Below, piece by piece: positions 1-7,853 of a DNA stretch of 47,001 bases; within the stretch, counting starts at the first letter, position 1; every line of letters begins with the position of its first letter. The notes below the pieces were generated by a model. The model worked only from the letters and a program-made list of their open reading frames with translations, was not told the DNA's origin and did not search any database. The stretch spans positions 1 through 47,001 of the forward strand of contig JAFGJX010000023.1 of the NCBI GenBank assembly GCA_016928865.1, written 5' to 3'. This DNA comes from Spirochaetota bacterium. GTDB taxonomy: Bacteria > Spirochaetota > UBA4802 > UBA5550. Position numbers and translations under genes: made by a program.

Positions 1-348
1 CGGCTTATAGATTACCAGGACATCCAGCTTGAACTTGCAGATATGATGATAAGCCTCTGGTCGGCGAGAAGTATGATATGGCATAGCTGCAGTCAGCTCC
101 TCTGTTATGAATCTGCATCAGCTTCAGCAAAAGTTTTCGCATCTGATACCGCCGTCAAGGTATGCAATCAGGCAATGGAAATCATGGGGGACCAGGGCTA
201 CATCCATTCCAATGGAGCTGAACGCCTGTGGAGAGATTCCAGGCTGACCCAGATTTATGAAGGCACAAACCAGATAAACAGGCTTTCTCTTATTGAAGAT
301 TTATGGGATGCTGAGATAAACAACGGCGTTACTGAATATAAGGAGTAA
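1..348 (+). CDS. Acyl-CoA dehydrogenase, C-terminal part (5' end outside window)
   Basis: The frame is open from base 1 to a TAA at 346-348, giving about 115 residues of the all-helical C-terminal domain of an acyl-CoA dehydrogenase. The diagnostic signature is a glycine-rich stretch (MGDQGYIHSNGAERLWRDSR) followed by QIYEGTNQINRLSL, which in this family contributes to FAD binding and the tetramer interface. The enzyme would oxidise an acyl-CoA to the 2-enoyl-CoA and pass electrons to an electron-transfer flavoprotein in the cytoplasm. The N-terminal domains and the catalytic Glu region are only partly visible or absent, so chain-length specificity cannot be called. A membrane-protein gene follows 23 bases later in the same direction, probably in the same transcript. 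Base composition is more AT-rich than in the genes beyond 3.3 kb. Confidence 0.9.
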   Translation, partial: RLIDYQDIQLELADMMISLWSARSMIWHSCSQLLCYESASASAKVFASDTAVKVCNQAMEIMGDQGYIHSNGAERLWRDSRLTQIYEGTNQINRLSLIEDLWDAEINNGVTEYKE

Positions 349-371
349 AGCATAAATGAAAAGGTGATATA

Positions 372-869
372 ATGTATCTATTTAAAATACCGGCGATAAA
401 TGTAATAGCGGTGCTTCACCTCTGGTTTGTGACGTTATTTTGCGGATTGTTTCTTGTTAAATCGATCATTGAATTATACCCGTTCATTAAAAAGGATGAT
501 ATCGCGTTTCACCACGCCATGATAACGCTGCATTACTGGGTCGATAACCTGTTAGAGTTCCCGATTTTAATCGGAATCGTGGCGACAGGAATTTCAATGC
601 TTTTCCTTGTTGATAGAATCACGCAGCTTCACATAATCAAGGTGTCTTTTATTGGGCTGTTTCTCCTTGTGGGTAGCGTCTGTATGATCAATGTGAATAA
701 AAGATACAAACTTTTAATGAGAGGCGGGACGAATGAGGAATTATTACAGCTGTCAGAAAAAATAATTGTAAGCGCCGGGAGCGCGGGAATTTTATTATTA
801 ATACCAGGATTAGTTCTGGGATTCCGGCTTGCGTACAACAGGGTGCTCACTTCGATATACGGTGGATGA
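372..869 (+). CDS. Four-helix integral membrane protein, unknown function
   Basis: The ORF encodes 165 residues with four long hydrophobic segments at roughly residues 8-32, 55-80, 88-108 and 128-150, and a basic stretch (NKRYKLLMR) between helices 3 and 4. An AAGGTGAT ribosome-binding site at 361-368 sits just before the ATG, so the start is secure. The general look (conserved His and Trp in helices 1-2, four helices) resembles small DUF2269/CopD-like membrane proteins, but I do not recognise a specific family and assign no function. It lies 23 bases behind the acyl-CoA dehydrogenase and is probably co-transcribed with it. A fatty-acid-related electron-transfer or membrane role would be guesswork from context alone. 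Confidence 0.75.
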   Translation: MYLFKIPAINVIAVLHLWFVTLFCGLFLVKSIIELYPFIKKDDIAFHHAMITLHYWVDNLLEFPILIGIVATGISMLFLVDRITQLHIIKVSFIGLFLLVGSVCMINVNKRYKLLMRGGTNEELLQLSEKIIVSAGSAGILLLIPGLVLGFRLAYNRVLTSIYGG

Positions 870-965
870 CTACTGAGAATTGAAATTACAAGACACCTGT
901 ATTTCGCTTTTTGTTCAGCAGAATTAATTATGTGGCCTGTGGGCTTTTACTGGATAGGGCGTAAT

Positions 966-995
966 TTGCATGAGATTCCTATCATAATCTACAAT
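966..995 (+). promoter_or_regulatory. Candidate sigma70-type promoter for the ADC-like gene
   Basis: TTGCAT (966-971) and TACAAT (990-995) are separated by 18 bases. Transcription would begin near 1002, leaving a leader of about 44 bases before the ATG at 1046. This argues against translation starting at the upstream in-frame codon at 998. Assigned from consensus similarity only. Confidence 0.45.
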
Positions 996-1045
996 TATTG
1001 AACATCATCAGCGGGAAGCTGAAATTCAAAATACGGAGTAAGACT

Positions 1046-1867
1046 ATGAATGCAAAAAAAGAGAACACTGCAAACAAGAAGGGTGACTCTTTCTGGGATG
1101 TAGAAAGAAGTGTTTTTAAAACGTCAAAGGGCGATATAAAACTTCCCATCTTTTATCAGGATTTTTCATATACACACTTTTTATACTGGATCGACTTTGA
1201 CAGGGCAGTCAAAAAGTTAGCAGGAACTGACTTCAAAGCATGCAAATTCATTCACGGAAAGGGCGCTGTAATGCTCACATTTTTTGAATACCGCCAGTCA
1301 GAGATCGGCCCCTATAACGAGGTCAGCCTTGCCGTTGTCAGTTACCCATCGAAGAACAAGCAGCCAGCATTAATAATGCCGCAGCTCTTTATGGACGCTA
1401 AAAAATGGACAATGGGCGCCTATGTACTCAATCTTCCGGTTACCACAGAGATTGCCCTGGCGGGAGGCAGGGAGATCTACAACTATCCCAAATTTGTGAC
1501 TGACATTTCCTGCAGTTTAAAAGGAAAGAAATTCAGCGGCACGGTCATGGACCCGGACATAGACAGGCCAATCTTTTCTGTAGACGGGAAGATCGGTTTT
1601 CTGGGATGGGGCATTAAGTTATGGCATGCTGCGTCGTTTATCTCCTATACAATGTATAAAGGCAAGCCAAACAGGGTCCTGACTGAGGTTGACGCAAGGT
1701 ACAGGATGAACCTGGGATTTTCAGGCAGGCTCCAGGTAAATCCAGAGAGCCGGCATAGCATGGCACAGAACCTGCTGGACCTTGGACTACAGGGCAAAAA
1801 GCCCTTTGCGGCGATAAGCTCAGAAAAGGGGCGGATGATGCTTAATGACGGCATTCTAATAGAATAA
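1046..1867 (+). CDS. Acetoacetate decarboxylase-family protein
   Basis: The 273-residue product matches the acetoacetate decarboxylase (ADC) superfamily. The central GGREIYNYPKF motif holds the Schiff-base lysine (Lys149 here, equivalent to Lys115 of the Clostridium enzyme). It is followed by beta-rich segments typical of the fold (FVTDISCSLKGKKFSGTV and later SFISYTMYKG). True decarboxylases carry two adjacent lysines, the second tuning the pKa of the first. Here the second position is Phe, so decarboxylation of acetoacetate should not be assumed; other superfamily members run aldol or dehydration chemistry. The ATG at 1046 is preferred over the in-frame codon at 998 because GGAG lies at 1035-1038 and the predicted promoter would initiate after 998. 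A truncated second copy follows immediately. Confidence 0.82.
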   Translation: MNAKKENTANKKGDSFWDVERSVFKTSKGDIKLPIFYQDFSYTHFLYWIDFDRAVKKLAGTDFKACKFIHGKGAVMLTFFEYRQSEIGPYNEVSLAVVSYPSKNKQPALIMPQLFMDAKKWTMGAYVLNLPVTTEIALAGGREIYNYPKFVTDISCSLKGKKFSGTVMDPDIDRPIFSVDGKIGFLGWGIKLWHAASFISYTMYKGKPNRVLTEVDARYRMNLGFSGRLQVNPESRHSMAQNLLDLGLQGKKPFAAISSEKGRMMLNDGILIE

Positions 1868-2149
1868 TGTATATTGGTTGCAGGAAGGGAGTTATATGGA
1901 TATTCCAAATTTGTTACGGATATATCCTTTTCACTTACTTCACAGAGCTTTAATGGAGCGGTAAAGGATCCTGATACTGATGACAATATATTTTCGATAT
2001 CAGGATCATTAAACAGAATAAGCGTGAATCTTCCTTTGTTTGATATTGTGACATATTCAATAAATAAAATAGCGGGCAAGGAGTGCATGAAGTCACACCC
2101 CCTTCGGGGGACGTCTTCCTATCCCGCCATGCGTATCACGCGGCGATAA
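1868..2149 (+). pseudogene. Truncated tandem copy of the ADC-like gene
   Basis: Directly behind the stop codon of the ADC-like gene, and in the same frame, the translation VAGRELYGYSKFVTDISFSL lines up with GGREIYNYPKFVTDISCSL of the intact protein. Similarity continues through DPDTDDNIFSISGSL to about base 2070. Roughly the first 145 residues and the last 90 are missing, and no ribosome-binding site precedes it. The motif proline is Ser, although the lysine is kept. The frame then runs into the non-coding repeat beginning at about 2062 and ends at a TAA at 2147-2149. I read it as the relic of a duplicated paralogue cut off by the repeat. A short expressed protein from the TTG at 1874 is possible but unlikely. 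Confidence 0.75.
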
Positions 2150-2327
2150 AATTCGCGGCCTGCGGAACTCGGACAGTCATCACCCCTCCGCTCCTCGGCG
2201 CCAAGGGCGCCTGCGGTGCGCTGACCAAGCCGATTTCATCCTCTTGTACGCGCCCCCTTCGGGGGTCGGGGGGGGATTTCAAGCAAGCAGCTCCCTGCTC
2301 TATCAGAATCGGTTCTATTAGCCCCCT
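2062..2327. repeat. Dispersed repeat, copy A (interrupted)
   Basis: A 22-base stretch (2062-2083, core AGCGGGCAAGGAG) is identical to 3194-3215 and followed in both by GCATGAAG. A second block at about 2253-2327, starting with the CCCCCTTCGGGGG hairpin and a G-run and ending at GCCCCCTC, matches 3229-3304 with a few substitutions. In copy A the two blocks are about 145 bases apart; in copy B they adjoin. The intervening 2113-2250 holds another inverted motif (GGCGCC-AAG-GGCGCC) and no credible gene. The stretch 2330-2495 contains no gene that I can see. Confidence 0.75.
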
Positions 2328-2495
2328 CCGGTGTGATTTAACCAGACTTCCTGTCCACAGGCACCCGCGTCTGGTATGAGCCGGCATGGTGCGCACAATC
2401 CGTCATTGCACAGTACAATAAGCCATCTACAAAAAAATTATTTCACCACTCGCGCCCCCCATTCGTTACCCCGGGTAGGATCCATAAAAATAATA

Positions 2496-2524
2496 TTGAC
2501 ACTGTACTGATATTTTAGTACACT
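2496..2524 (+). promoter_or_regulatory. Promoter with overlapping palindromic operator for the toxin-antitoxin pair
   Basis: TTGACA (2496-2501), a 17-base spacer and TACACT (2519-2524) form a good sigma70-type promoter. The inverted repeat TGTACT-N8-AGTACA (2503-2522) lies across the spacer and the -10 element. Such palindromes over the promoter are the usual target of autorepressing antitoxins, so this is the likely operator for the HTH protein encoded at 2908. The predicted transcription start falls almost on the toxin GTG codon. Confidence 0.6.
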
Positions 2525-2528
2525 TGGG

Positions 2529-2921
2529 GTGGCGCTGGTGGAATACATCGCGTATAAAGGGCTGTGCTTTACGATTGAATGGTACCATGACGCAGAGGGA
2601 CGGAGCCAGCCGCTTGAATATTTTCTATGCCTGCCGGATAGAATGCAGGACAAGACGCTGTACCTTTTCAAGCGGATAGGTGACTTTGGAAAGATAAACA
2701 ATAAAAAGCAATTCAGGTACGAGGGCGATGAAATATTTGCATTTAAGCCGCAGCCGTATCGTTTTCTCTGCTTCTTTGTCCGGGGCAGGAAAATTATAAT
2801 AACGAACGCATTCATGAAAAAGTCCGACAGGCTGCCGGCCCAGGAAAAGACCAGGGCCATGACAATCCGCACGGACTATCTGCGGCGTTTAAAGGATACA
2901 ACCTATTATGAAACGAAGTAA
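2529..2921 (+). CDS. RelE/HigB-like toxin (phage Gp49-like family)
   Basis: The 130-residue product has the layout of HigB/Gp49-type RelE-superfamily mRNA interferases. An N-terminal strand region (FTIEWYHDAEGRSQPLEYF) and a helical segment with the phrase LFKRIGDFGKI precede a basic core (KPQPYRFLCFFVRGRKIIIT). The end is NAFMKKSDRLPAQEKTRA, closely matching the typical family C-terminus. These toxins cleave mRNA at the ribosome. No ATG is available: GTG at 2529 gives the full ORF, but GTG at 2538, six bases after GGGGTGG, is equally plausible. The gene overlaps the antitoxin by 14 bases, toxin first, which is the order characteristic of higBA modules. The unit sits between two copies of a repeat, suggesting acquisition or mobility. 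Confidence 0.85.
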   Translation: MALVEYIAYKGLCFTIEWYHDAEGRSQPLEYFLCLPDRMQDKTLYLFKRIGDFGKINNKKQFRYEGDEIFAFKPQPYRFLCFFVRGRKIIITNAFMKKSDRLPAQEKTRAMTIRTDYLRRLKDTTYYETK

Positions 2922-3204
2922 AAAAATTGATCACCGTGCTTCAACCTTCGAACGGATTATGCGCGATCCGGCGCGAAGGAGGAAGTTTGAAAAGGGATAT
3001 AATGAATTTCTCATAAACGAGTTCTTACTCGAAGCCATGGATGAGAACCGTATATCCGTGAGAAAGCTCGCGGAAAAGGCGAAGGTCTCCCCCGCGATTA
3101 TTCAAAGAATCCGCTCGGGCGAAAGCTCGAATATCACGCTGAAAAAGCTCAACACCATCGCCGCTGTACTGGGATACCGTATCACATTTCGTAAAATAAA
3201 ATAG
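2908..3204 (+). CDS. HigA-like XRE/HTH antitoxin
   Basis: The 98-residue protein has a basic N-terminus and a helix-turn-helix in its C-terminal half (about residues 50-90: ISVRKLAEKAKVSPAIIQRI, then LKKLNTIAAVLGY), a layout seen in HigA-type antitoxins that follow Gp49-like toxins. It should neutralise the upstream toxin and repress the shared promoter through the palindrome at 2503-2522. The start codon lies inside the toxin gene (14-base overlap), indicating translational coupling. The last codons (AAA ATA AAA TAG) are already part of repeat copy B, so the repeat supplies the stop codon. Confidence 0.87.
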   Translation: MKRSKKIDHRASTFERIMRDPARRRKFEKGYNEFLINEFLLEAMDENRISVRKLAEKAKVSPAIIQRIRSGESSNITLKKLNTIAAVLGYRITFRKIK

Positions 3205-3304
3205 CGGGCAAGGAGAGCATGAAGCCACCCCCTCCGGGGGTCGGGGGGGGGGATTCCAAGAAAGCAGTTCCCTGCACTATCAGGATCGTCTCTACAAGCC
3301 CCCT
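3194..3304. repeat. Dispersed repeat, copy B (compact)
   Basis: Contiguous version of the element at 2062-2327. It comprises the 22-base identical block at 3194-3215, a CCCCCTCCGGGGG hairpin, a long G-run at about 3243-3252, and an ATTCCAAGAAAGCAG-like tail ending in AAGCCCCCTC. Its right end runs into the stop codon of the symporter gene (3304-3306, minus strand). Together with copy A it brackets the toxin-antitoxin pair in direct orientation. Confidence 0.75.
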
Positions 3305-4767
3305 CATCCCCGGCACTGCCGCACCGCATTGTCGAACTCCTCCACAGCGGCGGGATCCGGTTCAGGGAAGATGCGGTCCACCACGATGATGGCCGCGCAG
3401 TTCGCGGCAAAGCCGGGCACCATTTCGTACAGCGCGTTCCCGAGCCCGGTGCTCTTCCAGATGATCACGGTCAGGGTGCCGGTGACCATGCCGGCCAGGG
3501 CCGCGCGCCAGCCCGTATTCCGGGAAAAGAGCGCAAAGATGACCAGGGGACCGAATGCAGCGCCGAACCCGGCCCACGCGTACGCGACCAGGCCCAGAAC
3601 CGTGTTGTCCGGACTCAGGGCCAGGAAAAAGGCGATCAGGGATATGATGACAACGCAGACCCTGCCCACCAGCACCAGCTCCCGGTCGGAGGCCTCGCGC
3701 TTGAGCAGCTTCTGGTAGAAGTCCTCGGTCAGGGTCGAGGACGAGACCAGGAGCTGCGAGTCTATGGTCGACATGATGGCGGCCAGTATCGCGGCCAGCA
3801 TGATCCCGGCGGTCCAGGGACTGAATACCCGGTTGATGAGATAGATGAACACCTTCTCCTCCTCCCCGCCCGCGAGGCCGGGGAACAGGGGGATGCCGAT
3901 CAGTCCCACCGCGACCGCGCCCGCGAGCGACACCACGACCCAGACCAGGGCGATCACCGTGGAGCGGGACAGCCGGTCCGCGCTCTTGATCCCCATGAAC
4001 CGCGCCAGGATATGGGGCTGGCCGAAATACCCGAGGCCCCAGGCCATGGCGGATACGATCGCGACCATCGAGAGCCCCCTGCCCGGCACCAGCGACAGGG
4101 GTATGGCGGCCAGGGCCGCGCCCGCCTCGATCGCCTCAAGCCCGCCCGCGATTGAATAGCCGGCCGCGGGCACTGCCACGATGGCGATGATCATGAGCGT
4201 GCCCTGAAGCAGGTCCGACCAGGAAACGGCAAGGAACCCCCCCAGGAAGGTGTATACCACGATGATAAAGCCTCCCAGGGCCACGGCAAGGGAATAGTCG
4301 ATGCGGAACATGGACTCGAACAGTTTGCCCGACGCCACCAGACCGGACGACGTGTAGATCGTAAAGAATATCAGGGTGATCAGGGCGGAAAGGGTGCGCA
4401 GCAGCCCCGAGGGATCGTTGAAGCGCCGTTCGAAAAACGTGGGCAGGGTTATGGACTCCGTTCGCCCGGTGAAGACGCGGAGCCGCTTCGCGATCAGGAG
4501 CCAGTTGCAGGCCGTGCCGATGAGGAGCCCCAGGGCAATCCAGGCGGCAGGCAGGCCGCCCAGGTAGACCGCGCCGGGGAGCCCCATGAGGAGCCAGCCG
4601 CTCATGTCGCTGGCCTGGGCGGATATGGCCGTCACCCACACGCCGAGGCCGCGCCCTCCCAGGAGGTAGTCCTCGATGCTCTTTGTGCGCCGGTAGAAAT
4701 AGAGCCCGAGCGCCACGAGCGCGATATAATAAATGATGAATGTTATCAGCGACGGCAGTTCAATCAT
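3304..4767 (-). CDS. putP: Sodium:solute symporter, PutP-like (SSS family)
   Basis: The 487-residue polytopic protein matches the Na+/proline symporter branch of the SSS family. Segments YFYRRTKSIEDYLLGGRGLG and the SAQASDMSGWLLMGLPGAVY stretch of helix 2 are classic PutP signatures. About 13 hydrophobic segments are visible, including IYTSSGLVASGKLFES and the STIDSQLLVSSSTLTEDFY motif of helix 8, whose Ser/Thr residues bind sodium in this fold. It would import proline, or a similar substrate, with Na+ across the inner membrane. The ATG at 4767 follows GGGAGAGGGACA, and a promoter lies upstream. The gene stands alone; no proline dehydrogenase is nearby, so uptake for osmoprotection or nutrition cannot be separated. 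Substrate assignment rests on family similarity. Confidence 0.88.
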   Translation of the reverse strand: MIELPSLITFIIYYIALVALGLYFYRRTKSIEDYLLGGRGLGVWVTAISAQASDMSGWLLMGLPGAVYLGGLPAAWIALGLLIGTACNWLLIAKRLRVFTGRTESITLPTFFERRFNDPSGLLRTLSALITLIFFTIYTSSGLVASGKLFESMFRIDYSLAVALGGFIIVVYTFLGGFLAVSWSDLLQGTLMIIAIVAVPAAGYSIAGGLEAIEAGAALAAIPLSLVPGRGLSMVAIVSAMAWGLGYFGQPHILARFMGIKSADRLSRSTVIALVWVVVSLAGAVAVGLIGIPLFPGLAGGEEEKVFIYLINRVFSPWTAGIMLAAILAAIMSTIDSQLLVSSSTLTEDFYQKLLKREASDRELVLVGRVCVVIISLIAFFLALSPDNTVLGLVAYAWAGFGAAFGPLVIFALFSRNTGWRAALAGMVTGTLTVIIWKSTGLGNALYEMVPGFAANCAAIIVVDRIFPEPDPAAVEEFDNAVRQCRG

Positions 4768-4805
4768 TGTCCCTCTCCCGCGTGAGGCGTTTCATGCCAG
4801 GTTCA

Positions 4806-4834
4806 ATCATCCCCTGAAAACCGGCGGATGTCAA
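4806..4834 (-). promoter_or_regulatory. Promoter for the symporter gene
   Basis: Read on the minus strand, TTGACA (4834-4829), a 17-base spacer and GATGAT (4811-4806) precede the symporter ATG, giving a leader of roughly 30 bases. The -35 is perfect; the -10 matches at four of six positions. Confidence 0.5.
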
Positions 4835-4924
4835 GTATGCTTTTTTCATCCGGCCTTTCCCGTCCCTGGTGGTAATACCGGCGCGGCAGTATGCCGATAG
4901 ATTAATTAAACAGGAAGGCCCTGA

Positions 4925-5605
4925 ATGAAAAACACCCGCACATTGATCCTGATACCCCTGCTTCTGCTCGTGGCCGTCTTCTCATCCGACCTCCAGCCGC
5001 AGGGCATCGTGAAAAAGCGCTCGGACGCGAACAGCGAGACAATAGCCCGCAGGCGCGCCGCGGACCTGGCTCGCATCGAAAAAATCAAGCGCGAGCTCGG
5101 CGCGTTCAAGGACGAGATCAATGAATTGCTCGGGCCGGACAGCACGACCCGCATCGACGACCCGATAGACGTTGACAAAATCGACGACATCAGCCGGCTG
5201 GACCATTCCCACAGGGAGGACCTTGACGCGCCCGTCAGGGGGAGGATAACGAGCCGGTACGGGTACCGCATACATCCGGTCACAAAGCGGCGCGGGTCGT
5301 TCCACGCGGGCCTTGACATCGCCGCGAAGGAGGGTACGCCGGTCAGGGCGTCGGCGGACGGAACCGTGGCAGAGGCCGCATACCTGAAAAACGGGTACGG
5401 GAAGCTCGTCATCATCGAGCACGAAAAGGACCTGGCCACCTGGTACGGCCACCTCTCCGCGATCAGCGTGACCGCGGGACAGCGGGTGCGGCGCGGCGAT
5501 ATCATCGGCGCGGTAGGAAGGACCGGGCGCGCAACGGGCCCGCACCTTCACTTTGAAGTGCGGCGGGGCGGCACAGCCCTCGATCCGGAGGCGTATCTGC
5601 GGTAA
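4925..5605 (+). CDS. M23-family metallopeptidase, exported
   Basis: The 226-residue protein begins with a signal or anchor segment (residues 5-20, hydrophobic) and a charged, probably coiled-coil stretch (about 30-70, rich in Arg/Glu/Lys). A C-terminal LytM/peptidase M23 domain runs from about residue 103. Zinc ligands are in place: His127 and Asp131 in FHAGLDIA, and His207 and His209 in GPHLHFEV. The domain cleaves peptide cross-links in peptidoglycan in the periplasm. The full metal-ligand set argues for an active hydrolase rather than an EnvC/NlpD-type activator. An AGGAAGG ribosome-binding site lies just upstream of the ATG. The gene is transcribed divergently from the symporter and followed by the sensor-phosphatase gene. 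Confidence 0.88.
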   Translation: MKNTRTLILIPLLLLVAVFSSDLQPQGIVKKRSDANSETIARRRAADLARIEKIKRELGAFKDEINELLGPDSTTRIDDPIDVDKIDDISRLDHSHREDLDAPVRGRITSRYGYRIHPVTKRRGSFHAGLDIAAKEGTPVRASADGTVAEAAYLKNGYGKLVIIEHEKDLATWYGHLSAISVTAGQRVRRGDIIGAVGRTGRATGPHLHFEVRRGGTALDPEAYLR

Positions 5606-5669
5606 GCGCCCGGGCGCCCTCACGCCATCCCCTGTCATAACAAATTTGTCGGGAGTGTCCATTTTTTCC

Positions 5670-5697
5670 TTGATTTTAATCCCGCCGGCGCTATTCT
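5670..5697 (+). promoter_or_regulatory. Candidate promoter for the 7TMR-DISM/SpoIIE gene
   Basis: TTGATT (5670-5675), 16 bases, then TATTCT (5692-5697). Initiation near 5704 would give a leader of about 47 bases to the ATG at 5751, which favours that start over upstream in-frame codons overlapping the peptidase gene. The match is moderate. Confidence 0.35.
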
Positions 5698-5750
5698 ATT
5701 TGTCGGGTACGGGAGCTGACTCCACCCAACACACTGGTCACCGGTTCCAG

Positions 5751-7847
5751 ATGAAAAGATATATATCAATTTCGATAGCAACTCTTGCATTTATCGCTCT
5801 CTCCGGACCATTTTCACCATCACACGCAAAACCCGTTCTCCTGCACGACGCGATGACCAGGGTCCCCGCCGGCAGGCTCATGGAATACCTGGTCGATCCG
5901 TCCGGCGCCCTCACCATCGACGACGTCCGCGGCACCCGGTACGCCGGCAGCTGGTGCACGCCAGATAAGGACGGGCCCGGATTCGGTTTTACCAACGATG
6001 TGTACTGGGTCAGGGTGACGGTCGAGAACATGGTCCCCGATGAATACGAATTCTATCTCGAGCAGGCCTACGCACTCATCGATAACATCAGGCTATACGT
6101 ATCGGAAGGCAACGGCTTCAGGGTCACAGAAGTTGGGCGGAAAAAGCCCTTCCGGGAGCGGCCCTTCCAGTATCGGACCTTCATTTTTCCATTGAAGGTC
6201 CGGGCGCTGGCGACGGAAACCTTCTATCTCAGATACCAGAGCACGAGTTCCATGAACCTGGCGCTGGTGGTCTGGTCGCCTGCCGCGTTTGGAGAGACGC
6301 GGACTCTGGAAAATTATATGCTGGCCATATTCTATTCCATAATCGCCGTGATAATCATTTACAACCTCTTTCTGTTTTTTCTGATACGGTGGCTTGAATA
6401 CCTGTATTTCGTCCTGTGGGGGGTCTTATACCTTGTATTCATGGCCGCGCTGAACGGTACCGCGTTCGAGTTCCTCTGGCCGGATTCACCCCGGTGGGGA
6501 AGCTTCTGCGTACCGGTTCTGCTTTGCGCCCTCTTTTTCATCATTACCCTTTTCTGCTTTGAGCTGGTGGGCATGCGGATTGACAGGAACAGGTTTCGTT
6601 ACAAGATGGCGCTCTACCGGACAACGATTGTCATGCTCGGCGGGATCACGCTCCTGTTCGTCGCCTGCTTTTTTCTCCCCTACCGCTACGCCATGGTCTC
6701 CTCAACCCTCATGGCCGGCCTCGTGCTATTGGTGATCTGCCTGATGGGGATCATATTGATAATCAAGGAAAGGAACCGGCAGGCTATCTTTGGATTTATC
6801 GCGTTCATGCCGATCATCATCGGGTCAATGACGTTCGTGCTGAAAACCTTTTCGATATTACCTACCAATTTCTTCACCGAATGGTCGGTCCACATCGGGA
6901 GCGTGTTCATGGCTGTCCTCTGCTCCATCGTGCTCGCGGACAAGGTCAACGTGATCCGCAAGGAGCTCGCCGCCCTGAACGTATCCCTGGAACAGAAGGT
7001 GGAGGAGCGTACCAGCGAGCTGCATGCCACAAACGAAGAGCTCGAGGTGACGAACGAGAGCCTCATGCGCACGAACTCCGACCTGGCCGAGGCGCAGCGC
7101 ATCGCGCGCCTGGACATGGACATGGCCGCCCACGTGCAGCATACGCTGCTGCCGGCCGTGCCCCCCCTGCCCGCCGGGTGGGACATCGCCCTTGCATTCA
7201 GGCCGATGGCCAGGGTGTCCGGCGACATCTATGATTTTTATACCAGCGGCGACGGCCTCGAGGGAGTGGCCATGTTTGACGTTTCAGGCCACGGCATCGC
7301 GTCCGGGCTCATCACCATGATCGCGCGGTCCGTGTTTCACCGAAACTTCACGAGGGGCAGGATACTGCCCCTCGCGCGGGTGATACAGAACGCGAACCGC
7401 GACCTGATCGCGGAGATCGGAAAGGTGGACAACTACCTGACCGGAATACTGCTGCGCTTCGCGGGCGACACGGTGCACTACGTGAACGCCGCGCACTCGG
7501 ACCTGCTTCGCAAAACGGGAAATGGCGGAGCGGAAATCGTGAACTTCGCCGACCGTGACGTGAAGGGCCACTTTCTCGGCGCGCAGGGCGTAGAGGAGCC
7601 CTATGAAGAGATGCGCTTCAGCATCTCGCCGGGCGACATGCTCTTTCTCTATACCGACTGCCTGTACGAGGAGAAAAGCCGTTCCGGCGAGCAGTTCGGA
7701 ATGGACCGGCTCGTGGCCGCGCTGGCAGACGCGCCGTCAGGATCGGCGCAGGAAGCGCTCGATTTCGTGCTTCATCGTTTCCATGATTTTGTGGGAAGCG
7801 AGGAGCTCAGGGACGACCTGACCGTGATCGTTCTGAGGAAGACCTAG
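5751..7847 (+). CDS. 7TMR-DISM sensor fused to SpoIIE/PP2C serine phosphatase
   Basis: With the start placed at 5751 the protein has 698 residues. A signal peptide (1-26, ending SHA) is followed by a periplasmic 7TMR-DISM extracellular domain (about 40-170, with WVRVTVEN and FYLEQAYALID). Seven hydrophobic helices span about 185-400. A coiled coil with repeated Glu/Leu/Arg (about 400-455) leads to a C-terminal SpoIIE-type PP2C domain (about 470-698). Metal-binding aspartates are visible at Asp492 (SGDIYDFY) and Asp510 (MFDVSGHG), with LYTDCLYEEKS and DDLTVIVL further on. Such proteins sense an extracellular ligand and dephosphorylate a Ser on an anti-anti-sigma-type partner. No partner switch is encoded next door. 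No clear ribosome-binding site precedes 5751; the start is chosen from the signal peptide. Confidence 0.9.
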   Translation: MKRYISISIATLAFIALSGPFSPSHAKPVLLHDAMTRVPAGRLMEYLVDPSGALTIDDVRGTRYAGSWCTPDKDGPGFGFTNDVYWVRVTVENMVPDEYEFYLEQAYALIDNIRLYVSEGNGFRVTEVGRKKPFRERPFQYRTFIFPLKVRALATETFYLRYQSTSSMNLALVVWSPAAFGETRTLENYMLAIFYSIIAVIIIYNLFLFFLIRWLEYLYFVLWGVLYLVFMAALNGTAFEFLWPDSPRWGSFCVPVLLCALFFIITLFCFELVGMRIDRNRFRYKMALYRTTIVMLGGITLLFVACFFLPYRYAMVSSTLMAGLVLLVICLMGIILIIKERNRQAIFGFIAFMPIIIGSMTFVLKTFSILPTNFFTEWSVHIGSVFMAVLCSIVLADKVNVIRKELAALNVSLEQKVEERTSELHATNEELEVTNESLMRTNSDLAEAQRIARLDMDMAAHVQHTLLPAVPPLPAGWDIALAFRPMARVSGDIYDFYTSGDGLEGVAMFDVSGHGIASGLITMIARSVFHRNFTRGRILPLARVIQNANRDLIAEIGKVDNYLTGILLRFAGDTVHYVNAAHSDLLRKTGNGGAEIVNFADRDVKGHFLGAQGVEEPYEEMRFSISPGDMLFLYTDCLYEEKSRSGEQFGMDRLVAALADAPSGSAQEALDFVLHRFHDFVGSEELRDDLTVIVLRKT

Positions 7848-7853
7848 GAGGGA

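Noticed and set aside
2083..2396. ORFs on both strands inside repeat copy A
   Set aside because: Low-complexity Arg/Pro/Gly translation of hairpin-rich non-coding DNA.
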